DNA from: Asterella californica
Taxonomy: Eukaryota; Streptophyta; Marchantiopsida; Marchantiales; Aytoniaceae
Direction: 5' to 3'
Length of the DNA: 64,000 bases
NCBI GenBank assembly: GCA_036924285.1
Contig: JAYKYS010000015.1
Location: forward strand, 7,254,001 to 7,318,000
Below the pieces are notes generated by a model. It was given only the letters and a program-made list of their open reading frames with translations. It did not search any database and was not told the origin of the DNA. This document shows, in pieces, positions 11,237 through 23,989 of this stretch (positions within the stretch are counted from its first letter, which is position 1; the number at the start of each line of letters is the position of its first letter). The translations under genes and the position numbers were made by a program.

Positions 11237-13239
11237 GTCCCCCTCAAGCTCATATCAATATCCTTAACATCTAGACATAATCTGAAAATATCAAATTTAT
11301 CTCTAGGTAAAGCTTTAGTGAATATATCAGCAACTTGTTCACCTGTAGATACATATCTCAGATCTATCTCTCCAGCCAATACTTTTTCTCGAATAAAGTG
11401 ATAATGAACCTCTATATGCTTGGTCCTAGCATGGAAAACAGGATTAGAAGCAAGTTTAATACTGCTGATATTGTCTATGTGTAAAACAACAGGGTCAGAA
11501 AATTCTACACCCATATCTTTCAGTAAGGTATGAAGCCAAACGGATTCGCAAGTAGCATTAGTGGCACCTCTGTATTCTGCTTCAGTCGATGACAGAGCAA
11601 CTGTAGGTTGCTTCTTCGACTGCCAGCTAATAGCAGAGTCTCCAAGACTGAAGACAAAACCTGACGTAGATCTTCTATCTTGAGCACTTCCTGCCCAGTC
11701 TGCATCAGTAAAACCATGTAACAAGAGAGGACCACCCGCTGCGTAGTGAAGTCCATACTGGATTGTGAACTTCACGTACCATAGAATCCGTCGAACCGCA
11801 TCAAGATGAGGTTTCCTAGGTGCCTGCATGAACTGACTAACTAGGCCTACAGCATAACTTAGATCAGGTCTAGTAATGATCAAGTAGATCAGGCTGCCTA
11901 CAATCTGTCTATAGAAATTAGGATTTGCTAATAGCTCACCATCCTCAGCATTCAACTTCAGAGAAGACGCAAGAGGAGTAGAGATAGGCTTACAAGCTGT
12001 CATCCCAAACTGTTCTAGCTTATTCAGAGCATACTATCTCTGTAACAACCATGTATCACCTCCATCCTTGATGAACTCAATAGCTAGAAAGTACTTCAAT
12101 TCATCTAGATATTTCATATCAAACTCTCCTTTCAGCTGATCCTTCACTTGCTTGATAAGGCTCTTAGAGGTTCCAGTGATAACAAGATCATCTACATAGA
12201 TGATGATCAGTATTATGTTATCATCAACCTGCAAAGAGTACAATGAGGAGTCTGAACTACAAAGACGGAAGCCAAGCAATAGTAGAAACGAGTTAATCTT
12301 GGCATTCCAAGCTCTTGGAGCCTGCTTAAGTCCATACAAGGACTTCTGGAGTCTACAAACTTTATTTGGATACCTCTGGTCTTCGTATCCAGGGGGTTGC
12401 ACCATGTAGACCTCCTCCTGCAGATCTCCGTTCAAGAAAGCATTCTTGAAGTCTATTTGATGCAGTTGCCACCCTTTACTTGTAACCAATGCCACAAGTA
12501 AAGGGCATATGGAAGCCATCTTGGCTACCGGACTGAAGGTTTCCTCAAAGTCAAGACCATACTGATGCGCATATCCTTTAGCCACAAGTCTCGCCTTATG
12601 CCTGTGGACTGAACCATCCGAATTTCTCTTGACCTTGTAAACCCATCTACAACCAATAGCTTTCTTACCATAAGGTAAATCAACCAGCTCCTGAGTCTGC
12701 TGATTTTGCAAAGCTGAAAGCTCAACTTGCATGGCTTCAACCCATTTTGTCTGATGCATCACCTCCTCAAGAGAATTCGGTTCCTGCTCATGTACGACAT
12801 TCACCATGTAGACATGGTGTTCAGCCATGAAACCTTCACACTGAAAACGTTGGACAGGATGTCTCGCTCTGGTGGACCTTCGCAGATCAGATTGACCTGA
12901 TGGTCCAGCTTCAGATCCCTGATTTGGCTGAGAGCTGCTGATGTGGTCGTCAAAAGCATGCACAATATCTGCAATGTGTTGCTCATTGATCATCTGCTGC
13001 AACACTGGAGAGCTATTGAAGTGTGCAACCTGTGTAGGTTGAACAACAGATGGAGGGACTTGAACCGTAGGTATAGCAACTACAGGGACTTGACCAGACC
13101 AAGGAGCTCTCATGCGCATTGGAAATACAACACTACCACTACTTGAACTAGTGGCTTGAGTGGTTGTAGAACCAACCTGAACTGGTTGGACAGAGGATAG
13201 AATAGGTGAAATAGCAACAGAGCCTGACGTAGCCTGATA
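11206..13239 (-). pseudogene. copia A reverse transcriptase and RNase H
   Basis: Downstream of the integrase, in the same frame, comes a Ser/Thr/Gln-rich linker and then the RT: KAIGCRWVYKVKRNSDGSV, HKARLVAKGYAHQYGLDFEETF, VYMVQPPGYED, KSLYGLKQAPRAW and the active site IIYVDDLVITG (both aspartates present). A TAG at 12,034-12,036 replaces the Gln of the usual LLQRQYA-type motif. The frame then continues into the RNase H with GFTDADWAGSAQDRRSTSG, ALSSTEAEYRG, LHIDNISSIKLA and HIEVHYHFIREKV, carrying the Asp-Glu-Asp-His residues. The reading frame ends at 11,206 inside the 3' LTR. Apart from the one stop, the catalytic parts look well preserved. Confidence 0.93.
11237..11250 (-). other. polypurine tract of copia element A
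   Basis: Minus-strand AGCTTGAGGGGGAC ends exactly at the 3' LTR, the expected place for the plus-strand cDNA primer. Confidence 0.85.
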
Positions 13240-14345
13240 TCAAGATAACAACTCATCAAAAACAACATCTCTACTGATGAGCAGTCTCCTCGAAGTTGGG
13301 ATATAACACCTATATCCTTTCGTATCAGAAGCATAGCCTAAGAAGATACACTTCTCAGCTTTCGGGGCTAGCTTGCTGCGTCTTTCATCTGGTACATGTA
13401 CAAAACATATAGAACCAAACACTTTGAGATATGAGAGGTCTGGTTTCTTGCCTACTAATACCTCGTAGGAGGTCTTCTTATGTACCGCTGCAGTTGGTGC
13501 ACGGTTCATGAGGTAGACAGCACATGCAACAGCTTCTGTCCAATAACACTTAGGCATAGACTTCTCATTCAGCATCACACGTGTTGACTCTGCAATGTGT
13601 CTGTTCTTCCTCTCTGCTACACCATTCTGTTGCGGGCTGTAGTTGCATGTGACCTCTCTCTTGATCCCATGCTCTTGCAAAAAAGTGTCAAAGTGACGAG
13701 AGATGAACTCGCCTCCTCCATCCGAACGGAGCCGTAAGATGCAATGGTTATACTCTTTCTCAACTAGGGTCTTGAATGATTGGAACACAAGAAAGACGTC
13801 TGACTTGACCTTGAGGAAGTAGACCCACGTAAATCGCGAGAAGTCATCTATGAACGAGACGAAGTACTGAGAACCATTCAAGCTTGCTTGAGATGCAGTC
13901 CATACATCAGAATGTATCAACTCCAACACCCTAGAGGCTCTAGTGCCCTGATGACGAAATGGCTGCCTAGCTTGCTTGCCAAACTGACAAGCTTCACAAA
14001 TCAGAGATGAGATAGGAGATGTGAACTTGGAAAGACCTGTAACTAACTCTGACGTAGGTAAGGTCTTCAACCGCTGATAGTTCATATGGCCTACTCTCTT
14101 ATGCCACATCTCTAAATCTGAGATTCCAGATGTATGAACAAACATCGCAGCTTGAAGTTGAGGTTGAACAGCATCCAATTTGAACAACCTTCCTACTCTT
14201 GACCCTCTGGCAACTACATTGTTATCGCTGGTTTCAACAATACATCCCTTGCTGTTGAACCGAACTTGATAACCCTGCTCCACCATCTGACTTACTGAAA
14301 CTAGATTCCTAGTAATGGTGGGCACATAGTACATCTCCCAAAGCA
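13240..14345 (-). pseudogene. copia A integrase
   Basis: The zinc finger is LEMWHKRVGHMNYQRLKTL followed by CEACQFGKQA (HHCC). The core domain has Asp in LIHSDVW, Asp in LRLRSDGGGEF and Glu in NYSPQQNGVAERKN, so the DDE triad is complete. The C-terminal part shows KVFGSICFVHVPDERRSKLAPKAEKCIFLGY, the typical copia GKGY-like region (written here in pieces: KVFGSICFVHVPDE, then CIFLGYASDTKGYRCY). A TGA at 13,240-13,242 after FDELLS replaces a Trp codon; the same frame then carries on into the linker before RT. The frame entering this domain differs from that of the protease, with a shift near 14,320-14,345. Confidence 0.92.
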
Positions 14346-14596
14346 GAAATGTTTGAAGATGCAACAGATAGAAGAACTGTACCCATATGTGTAATGTTGT
14401 GCTGGGTATCATCACCAGTATAGACTATTGCTGGTGTCTTCAATGGCTCCTTCTGGCTGAACCATTCACCATGTGTTGTCATGTGGTTCGAAGCTCCAAA
14501 ATCAATAAACCACTCATCAGCAGGTTTGCTCATGGAACCCATGACATGTGCCATCGTCAGAAAACTGCCATCTGAAAAAGGTTCCTCTGTCGACAC
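14309..14596 (-). pseudogene. copia A protease
   Basis: The segment carries EWFIDFGASNHMT. In copia proteases this site is D-S-G-A-S; here the catalytic Asp is kept but the Ser is Phe, which should disturb the active-site turn. The frame is shifted by one base relative to both gag and integrase, implying two compensating indels (near 14,600-14,640 and 14,320-14,345). Confidence 0.8.
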
Positions 14597-15465
14597 ATAG
14601 TTTTGCTGTGGAAGCTTGCAGACCTGATGTCTGCTTGCCTCTTGAAGCAGGTCTTGATCACATGACCTTTGGCTTTACAATATGCACAGAACCGCTGTTC
14701 ACCCCCGCCTTTAGCTTGATGGTGCTGATGGTCAGGTCGAAGATTCTGTTGCTGCTGAGAGAACTGATCTCGACCAGAAGAACCAAATTGGTTCTTACCT
14801 CTACCACCGTAACTCTTTCCTCGTCCTCTGCCTCTACCTCCAGCAAAGAAAGCTTGCTCTTGTGATGAAGCAGAACCACCATTGCCTTGAAGACGAATCT
14901 CTTTTGACACTAACATAGGAATCAACTCATCGAACTTGGGAAAAGTATCCCTGACAGCAATGGAAGTCTCGAAAGGTTTGTACTCTTTCCTAAGACCATT
15001 GATGGTGTGTAAGATGAGATCATCATCCTCTACTTTCACCCCTATGCTGTTAAGCTGCTCAACTAGACCTCGCACTTGATAAACATAATCTGTAATGCTC
15101 AATGAACCCTTCTTAACATCTAAGAGTTGCTGCTTGAGTTGTAACTTACGAGCTTTGGTAGATGTCTGGAAAACATTAGCTAGTGCATCCCATACCTCTT
15201 GAGGGGTATCAACAGACTGTATGTAACCAAACATGGAAGGTGAGACACACAAAGAAAGATAATGCACAGCTTGACAAGCTCGTTTGTTCCATGCATCAAC
15301 ATCAGGATCTGTATCAACTCCAACGGGTTTCGCATCTGTCTCTGTGACCAAGTCAAACAAACTTTGGTCTTTCAAGAAGACGGACATGCGATACTTTCAT
15401 ATGGAGTAGTTGTTTTTGTCTAAAGGCTCACCAATAATGGCTGAAAACGTATCTATTCTACTCAT
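14557..15465 (-). pseudogene. copia A gag
   Basis: The natural start is the ATG at 15,463-15,465 (MSRIDTFSAIIGEPLDKNN). After YSI a TGA at 15,397-15,399 replaces the Trp that the sister copy at 9.9 kb still has (YTIWKYR). The body has EVWDALANVFQTSTKARK, SLSITDYVYQVRGLVEQL and KEYKPFETSIAVRDTF (UBN2/gag-like helices), then a Gly/Arg-rich stretch and a CCHC zinc knuckle CAYCKAKGHVIKTC. Gag binds and packages the RNA in the virus-like particle. Confidence 0.92.
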
Positions 15466-16020
15466 GATGGATTAGACGTAAGAAACGAAGATACAGACAG
15501 TGTCTCCGAACATATCGGAATTTCATACAATGATAGGAATGTTGATTCTAGGGTTATATAGATGTAGGTCTGGACGTAGGTCTGTGTGACGCAAACTGTC
15601 AGAATGTCTAAAAGATGTCGTTTACATCTTCAAATACGTGATCAGAGTACAGAAATGAGTCCAGATAAAGACAGAGCCTTTAGATATGGGGATGATTTCG
15701 CCCGTTTTGGCTAAAAATGAGTAGAAGACTCTAAAAAATGCAGTCAAAGCTTGTTGACTGACTAGGATTGTGAAAACTCTTACAAAAAAACACATAACAA
15801 ACAGAGCAGAGGGACAATTCGAAAATTCAGAACCTGTCACCAACGCTGTCATTCCTTGCTGCACCAGCAAAACTGATGTCTGGATCTTCGAAAGTAGCTC
15901 CAAACAGCAAGGACGCCTATTAGAGTTTCGCCTCCAGAGAAATCTCCATGTGCAAAAATTGCAGCACCTCCACTTGCAATCTGAGTCCTCGGTATGCCTC
16001 CAATCTCTAATTCCTTCACT

Positions 16021-16035
16021 CAAGCTCTGATACCA
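16021..16035 (-). other. primer binding site of copia element A
   Basis: Minus-strand TGGTATCAGAGCTTG, the complement of the initiator methionine tRNA 3' end, directly follows the 5' LTR with no gap. Confidence 0.9.
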
Positions 16036-16313
16036 TGTCACGATGTATGACAGCAAGAACCCAATTCATAGCACCACTCCAACAGGGGAAGAAAACCTTC
16101 TAACAAGGAAGGAGGCTCTCGCAGACTTCACAAGAGGAAGAAAAGAAGGAACAGAGTATCACTAAAGAGACTAACTTGGGGGCAGAGCCCCTTCTCAATA
16201 TATAGGGAGAGTTGGGGTTGGGTCTCCGTAACATAGTTGTGCCAAAGTCTTACAGGACTTGTGCCCAAAGTCTTACAAGACTTCAGGAGCTTGTACTACT
16301 ACGCATGTCAACA
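16036..16313 (-). repeat. 5' LTR of copia element A
   Basis: 278 bp, TGTCACG..GTCAACA, colinear with 10,947-11,236. The TATA-like box (CTATATATTG on the minus strand, about 16,197-16,207) would drive the element's transcript. Confidence 0.95.
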
Positions 16314-16318
16314 ATATC

Positions 16319-18366
16319 TTCATCATTCGATCGCATTGAGCTGGTTAACTAGACCGATATCTCGTAACCATTCATAATCAGGTTGAACTCTTGGTCGGAT
16401 CGTCCACGGGGAGTGATTTAGAGTGACTCATGGTCCACTCATATTGGATTTTAGGCTCGACTGCGATAGTTCACAGTTAAAATATATTAGTCGTTTTCTG
16501 AAATTGCGATCACACTGCAGATTTTAACCTCGGGAGGGAAAGTCAGTGCTTTCTGTGCAGTAACATGCATGTCACTTCAGACCGTGACCCGCGAAAACTT
16601 GTCTAACACGAAGCTTAGCTTGTCTACTCGTAAAGCTTCGTGATCACCAAGCTGTCTACTGTATTACGCATATGTAGATCTAGAAGAATTCGCAATTGCT
16701 CGCTGTGCCGAATGAGGACAGGAGCCACAGTTTTTTGCTGTTAACCGTATACGTACTAGAAAGACTTTCCGGTTACAAGTTGCGTCGGTGGTGGCTAGTA
16801 CTCGCTGTGTGCTTGGCAGAAGTCTCATCATGGAGGAACTGGGGCAAAACAAATGCACATGAAAGGTGCACCCCAAAAGAATATCCATCGTCTGTTGTTG
16901 TATGTAAAGTGGGAGGCAGAACTATCTTAGTAAAGTTAGTAAAGCTTCAGACCACTTTTCCTGATTACCTTCTTGACTGGTAGCTACTACGTACTGTACT
17001 GTGATAGCTACTTGGCTTTTAGATATTCACCTAGCTTAAGCTTCTGAGCTTGACATTCTTGTTCAAATTTGACCTTCAACTTTTAATTCTGGATCCTACC
17101 TTGACATGACTGATCTAATTAATGTACGCTTCACGTCACATTCGTGAATTAATAATGAAATTGTTCTTCATGAACTTTAAAACGTCTAGTGGATCACAGA
17201 GTCTGCAAGATTAATTCTGTACATGCATGCTTTTGCATGATTTGTTCAAATCTAGAGGTCAAATCTAAACATCTCATCATCGTGGCTGCGAGACGTTATC
17301 GACCGAGATGATTTTCGAAGGTAGCCACGTTCACAGCATGCATGCATTACGTACGAACCGAAAGATATCGATGATGCTGCTGATTTCCTTTTGAAGGCAC
17401 TACTGTAATTAACAGTACTACGTAGTTATGCTTCGAATCAATTCGTGCAGGTTCGATCGACGGATCCAACAACAATTCCAAAACGTGTGAGCTCGAGATT
17501 GAATCATATCGATCGATCGGTGCACTGAATCACATTATTCCTCGATTCAGGAGACTTGTGATGGATACTGTAACTTATTCTTTGACATTCCATCGATCAT
17601 GCATGATAGATAATCAAACTGTGGTATGTATCTATGCGCACCGTCCGTAGTAACATGACGTACTACGTTAGATCCGACAAACGTGATTATTCTGGAGCAT
17701 GTCGCGAGATGGACACGTCTGAGGGAAGTTGACAGTGTCAAGAGGAAATTCTATCGGTAACCGTAAAGACTCCTAAACTCGTCATTTCCTCCACAGCATC
17801 CAACTCCCCAGATCACCTTTAATCTCCGTTCATGAATGCTCGAGCTCGAGCTTTGCTTGTCCGCATCCAGTATACAGCTAGCACTTATCATGTAGATGTG
17901 TACACAAATTAAAGCCTAGTATTACGAACAGAAACGTCGACGTCGCCCCTCTCAAAGCCAAAAGGAGCTGCGCGGCGACGACGGAGAGAATTGAATGTAC
18001 CTAGCTGCATACTCTACCTGGCAGTGTGTGTACTTTGCCCAATAACTGTGACAGTGCAACTTTCTGAAATTCAATATAGATATTTTGCCAGGAATGTCAT
18101 CGAGAGTGTACGTGCCCTAAGCGTTAAATCCACTGTCAAGGGCTGTTACAGATGCCTTGACAACATTTGGGCTATCTATGCAAATTATAACTATGAGGAA
18201 ATGGTATAAGTACATATTCAGGTGAAGATAGATTATATCGATCTAGTCTACAATCCTGAAGGTTCGAAGAGGGGTTCTGCATTAAAGAAGACTCTTGTGA
18301 ATGAGTCATGATCAATCTAATGACGAGTTATTGGCATTTACCAACTTGAAGTTGCATATTAAAGCC
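16319..18366. other. intergenic region, no gene recognised
   Basis: Several short ORFs (for example plus 16,696-16,983) have no recognisable motif and no splice-supported extension. The DNA is rich in GATCGATC- and CTAGCTAG-like words, as elsewhere in the unique parts of the window. Confidence 0.45.
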
Positions 18367-18635
18367 TGTCAAAACTGATCAGAAGGAAAACTTAACAAAA
18401 ATATCTTGAAATGAAATGTGCACAACTACTTAAACTGGTACAGACGAAAATGGCCCCGACTCATACTACTATACAAAGAAACCGAGTTAATATACTATTG
18501 TTACATATTTGTTGTCACCTCAAAGTGACTTACCTAGCTGTTTTCACAGTCATGTCACAAGTCACTTTTTTTTTTATTTCTTTTGTCTTTTTACCTTCCG
18601 TAGAGTTTGATGTGACAGTCTAATGATATTTAACA
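18367..18635 (-). repeat. 3' LTR of copia element C
   Basis: The shared block runs from TGTCAAAACTGATC to ATATTTAACA. It is followed on its right by CCCTCTTTTATTAG, whose complement is a short purine tract (AAAAGAGGG) directly abutting the LTR. The left part of this LTR may extend further but is too diverged to align. Confidence 0.75.
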
Positions 18636-18736
18636 CCCTCTTTTATTAGAGCATCACTTCCATCATATCTAATAATCTCTAATACGTATAAATTTTATCT
18701 TTGATAAAAATATCAACTAGCTGGTCTTGACCAAGG

Positions 18737-19928
18737 TCAACAACTCTTGTTCTTGCACCTCCTTCCTTTGGAAAACTCTTTCTGCTTTGTTTTCCAAATA
18801 CATCCTTCACATATATCTCCAGTAATTGGTAGCTTCATCTTTGGTAGTTCTTCCACCATATGATTATCCATCATATGTTTTAGACTTCCAAAGTTCAAGT
18901 GTATAAATCTCTGTTGCCAAAGGCTTGCTTGATTATAAGAATCCACAACCAGAGAGACTTATTGGACTTGAGGCTCAATATTCAAAATATATAATCTTGA
19001 CTTTTGATCTCTCCTTCTTGAAGCAATAACTCTATGATTATGTAGAACATCTAGTAGTTGCACCTTTGTATCATCAAAGATCACATTCATTCCATGATAT
19101 GTGATTTTTCTAACAGAAAGTAAGTTCTTAGTGAGCTTTGGAATAAAGAGTATCTCTTGTATACTCTTCATCTCTCCTTCACTTGTTTTTACAGTCACAA
19201 CTCCAACACTTTGAATTTCACATCTTGTATCATCAGTAATTTTAGAGCTTGCAGTTGTTGAAAAGTCATCATCTTTGGCTGGTCATGTGCTTAGAAATAC
19301 CAGAATCAATGTACCAATTCTTATCTTCTGTTGTTGTATATCAAGCTGATAATAAACATATTACTAACATCATTCTCTCCTTGTGTCTCTTCTTGAACAA
19401 CAATATTATTTGATGTAGAATTTTGACTTCCATTTGCCTTTCTAGCATAGCAATCTTCAATCTTGTGATATTTCTTTCCACAGCAGAAACAAGTTTTCAA
19501 TTTCTCTCTGCACTCTTCAATCTTGTGTCTTACAGAATGAGAAGAAAGTTATGCCTTGATTTCTTGAGTAAGAAGGCTCATGTTTCTGATATTGCTGCTC
19601 CTCTTTTTTGTACGTCTTCACCATAAAAGAATATCCTTGATTTTTTTGAAGGAAAAAATTTTGATCAGTTGCTCTTTTTCATGTAATAAACTGCACAACT
19701 CTTCATAAGTTGGCATATTCTTCATTCTGTTCATATCAGAACAAAATGAAAATATGGAATACTAAGTCTATTCAAAGTTACAGAAACCAGATCTTCATTA
19801 CCATATGTCCCTCTTGCTCTGGTGAGCTGCACATAAATACCATCTATCTTCTCAAGGTGTTTCTGAATATTTACACTCTCATCCAAGTGTAAAGCATTCT
19901 TTAATTTTATCACTCTACTTTTGCTCAC
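18737..19928 (-). pseudogene. copia C gag, protease and integrase zinc-finger remnant
   Basis: From right to left: a gag helix (KNALHLDESVNIQKHLEKID, 19,731-19,928), a CCHC zinc knuckle CFCCGKKYHKIEDC near 19,445-19,490, then ILFIPKLTKNLLSVRKI (protease to GAG-pre-integrase link, 18,959-19,198), and LWQQRFIHLNFGSLKHM with ICEGC (integrase HHCC finger, 18,737-18,946). The last is 18,737, only about 100 bp from the 3' LTR. Several frameshifts separate the blocks. Confidence 0.8.
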
Positions 19929-20343
19929 ATTATCATATTTGATAGCTAGCTTCTCTCAAGCTTCTCTTCTTGTAACACTAGTCTCAATAGTAAGTCTGAT
20001 ACTCTCTTTCATGGTAAGCAAAATATTGAATAATTTATAGTTTGCTTCTTAATGAATATTAGAGTTTCAAGAGAACTCTCATCATAAAATGGAGCAGCTT
20101 CCTTTCTCCAGAAACCACACCTCATAAATCTTTCTCACTCAGAATGACTTTCATGATCAATTTCCAAAAACTGTAATTGTTAAGACTTGAAAGTCTGGTG
20201 CTCTCATTCAAACCAACTCAGTGAAAGTAGAAGCCATAGTTACTATCTTGCTGAAAAGATGAATCCAAAAAATCCCCAAAAACTAAATATAATACTATCA
20301 AAATCTTAAACCCTTAGCTTGAGCAACATGAGGTCTGATAGCA

Positions 20344-20735
20344 TGTTACAAAAATGAGAACTGTATCCAAATTTTCTTAGAGTATGAAACTTTATCTCCC
20401 ACAACAAAATACAGCATGTTAAAATTGATAACATATCAACTTGTTAAAATTGATCAAAAAGAGAACTTAACAAAAATATCCTGAGATGAAATGTGCACTA
20501 CTTTATTTAGACTTCAGAACTGATACAGACAAAAAGAGCCTCTACTGATATTACTCTACAAAGAATGTGAGGTAATATACTATTGGTACATAACTGATAT
20601 CATCTCAAAATGATTTATCTAGATGTTGTCACAGTACTCTCACTTCAAAGTCATATCACAATTCACCTTTTCTTTCTTTTATTTTCCTTTTACCTTCCAC
20701 AAAGTTTAGATGTGACCCTCTAATGATATTTAACA
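20344..20735 (-). repeat. 5' LTR of copia element C with degenerate primer site
   Basis: The block starts TGTTACAAAAATG immediately after CTGATAGCA; the minus-strand TGCTATCAGACC differs by one base in its first nine from the Met-tRNA site TGGTATCAGAGC. A short direct repeat (TGTTAAAATTGAT at 20,417 and 20,442) lies inside. The end is ATATTTAACA. Confidence 0.7.
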
Positions 20736-21486
20736 TGTAATTCATCAAAAGCTATATATGGAGCACTAGTTCACACAAGTGTTCCGAAACCACTAAATCG
20801 AAGAGACTCAAGCTTAGCTGATCACAAAATTGAAACTTGGCAATATTTATTCTTATACTCGAGCTCCTCTATATCAAGATCTAGAATACCACCAATCCTG
20901 ATCAGTGCATGCGTGCACAGCATTCTAATATACATCTCCTCAAGTGTAGATATCTTGATTGCTAGCTAGTACTGCAAGGCCTTTAGGAAACTAGAGATTG
21001 AATTAGACTGCACGTACGTGTCTACAGGTACAGGCTCTAGATCTGCTCTGGTTTACGAGCAGCCAATCAACTACTGGCCATATTATATTTCTGCTTCTAC
21101 ACACAAGTTGAAACCCTAGATATTGAAAAGAATGATCTACAAGACTAGAACCGTCATATGATGGCATGGACAAATTAAACAGGCCGGCCTTCTCGAACAA
21201 AGCTCATGGACGAGAGGGATCGATATATACAGAACTAGCTAGCTCATATATACCACTGGCCAACTCTGCCCATGATCATATACCCATGCCACTGGCCAAC
21301 TTTTTCTCTAAAGGAATCTGCAGCTGTGGAGTAGGTTGTAGCCTAGCAAGCAAGAAGTTAGAACTAGTTAGACTCCAACAGAAATCGATGTTGAAGGCGG
21401 GGCAATGGCCTCTTAAGCAACAGATCAGTACTTACACGAGGCTCATATCTATCGATGCTTTCGCTGTTCAAGCCACTTGTAAGGGT
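20736..21486. other. 3' flank of the peroxidase gene, no gene seen
   Basis: No ORF of note. It must contain the 3' UTR of the minus-strand peroxidase, but no clear polyadenylation signal could be chosen. Confidence 0.4.
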
Positions 21487-23531
<2,045 letters not shown>

Positions 23532-23973
23532 AATTCTAAATGAGAGAAGCTGCAAGTTCCCTTGATCTGAAGCTAACGGCCAGCCGGATCGGACTACACC
23601 TCTCGAGTCTCGACTGCCCTGTGATACGGAAAAGGTCAGTTGCGACCAAAAAATCCATTAGCTTCGAAAGCACTTGGTCCCTGCACCTTAATTTTCAGCA
23701 GGCAAGATTACACACGCTGAAACTGAGCTCGAGGTGTCGTTACCTGCATCCAGCTATAGAGAGAAACACGCAGAAAAAGCTCAGCATGTTTATTACCTTG
23801 CGTTTGAGAACTGGAAGTCCAAAGCCGAAGGCGGAACTTAGGAAGTTCAGCTAAGAATGCTCCCTAGTTAGGATCCGGAATTCGAAGGAGAATGATCAGG
23901 AGAAAGTATGTGCTTGTCAGAGATCTAGACCCTGGAGAAACAATCAGTGAGTATCAGAGGGAGCTCGTGCTCA

Positions 23974-23984
23974 CATATATATAG
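23974..23984 (-). promoter_or_regulatory. putative TATA box of the peroxidase gene
   Basis: Minus-strand CTATATATATG lies about 440 bp upstream of the ATG, so a transcript start near 23,945 would give a 5' UTR of about 410 bases unless it is spliced. No other strong TATA motif is closer. Confidence 0.35.
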
Positions 23985-23989
23985 GTGTA

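Larger units (their letters stand above)
10947..16313 (-). mobile_element. complete Ty1/copia LTR retrotransposon (element A), coding broken
   Basis: The 5,367-bp element has two LTRs (10,947-11,236 and 16,036-16,313), a 5-bp target duplication ATATC on both sides (10,942-10,946 and 16,314-16,318), a Met-tRNA primer site beside the right LTR and a polypurine tract beside the left LTR, so it reads on the minus strand. Domain order is gag, protease, integrase, RT, RNase H, which is Ty1/copia. By eye the LTRs differ by 6 substitutions plus a gap of about 11 bp and a single-base gap, roughly 2% divergence, so the insertion is fairly recent. Stops at 15,397, 13,240 and 12,034 and frame changes around the protease prevent expression of one polyprotein. 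Confidence 0.95.
18367..20735 (-). mobile_element. internally deleted copia element (element C)
   Basis: Two related LTR blocks (18,367-18,635 and within 20,344-20,735) flank only about 1.7 kb. The blocks share, among others, AACTTAACAAAAATATC, ATGAAATGTGCAC and CTAATGATATTTAACA. The interior encodes gag, a zinc knuckle, a protease-like segment and the integrase zinc-finger region on the minus strand, then goes straight to a polypurine tract and the 3' LTR. Integrase core, RT and RNase H are missing, so the copy depends, or depended, on other elements for movement. The two LTRs are strongly diverged from each other, which makes this an old insertion. Confidence 0.8.

Noticed and set aside
1352..15399. 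TGA read as tryptophan (alternative code) to explain retroelement stops
   Set aside because: The intact genes UTP6 and peroxidase end in TGA and use TGG for Trp, and other stops (TAG) and frameshifts are also present in the elements.
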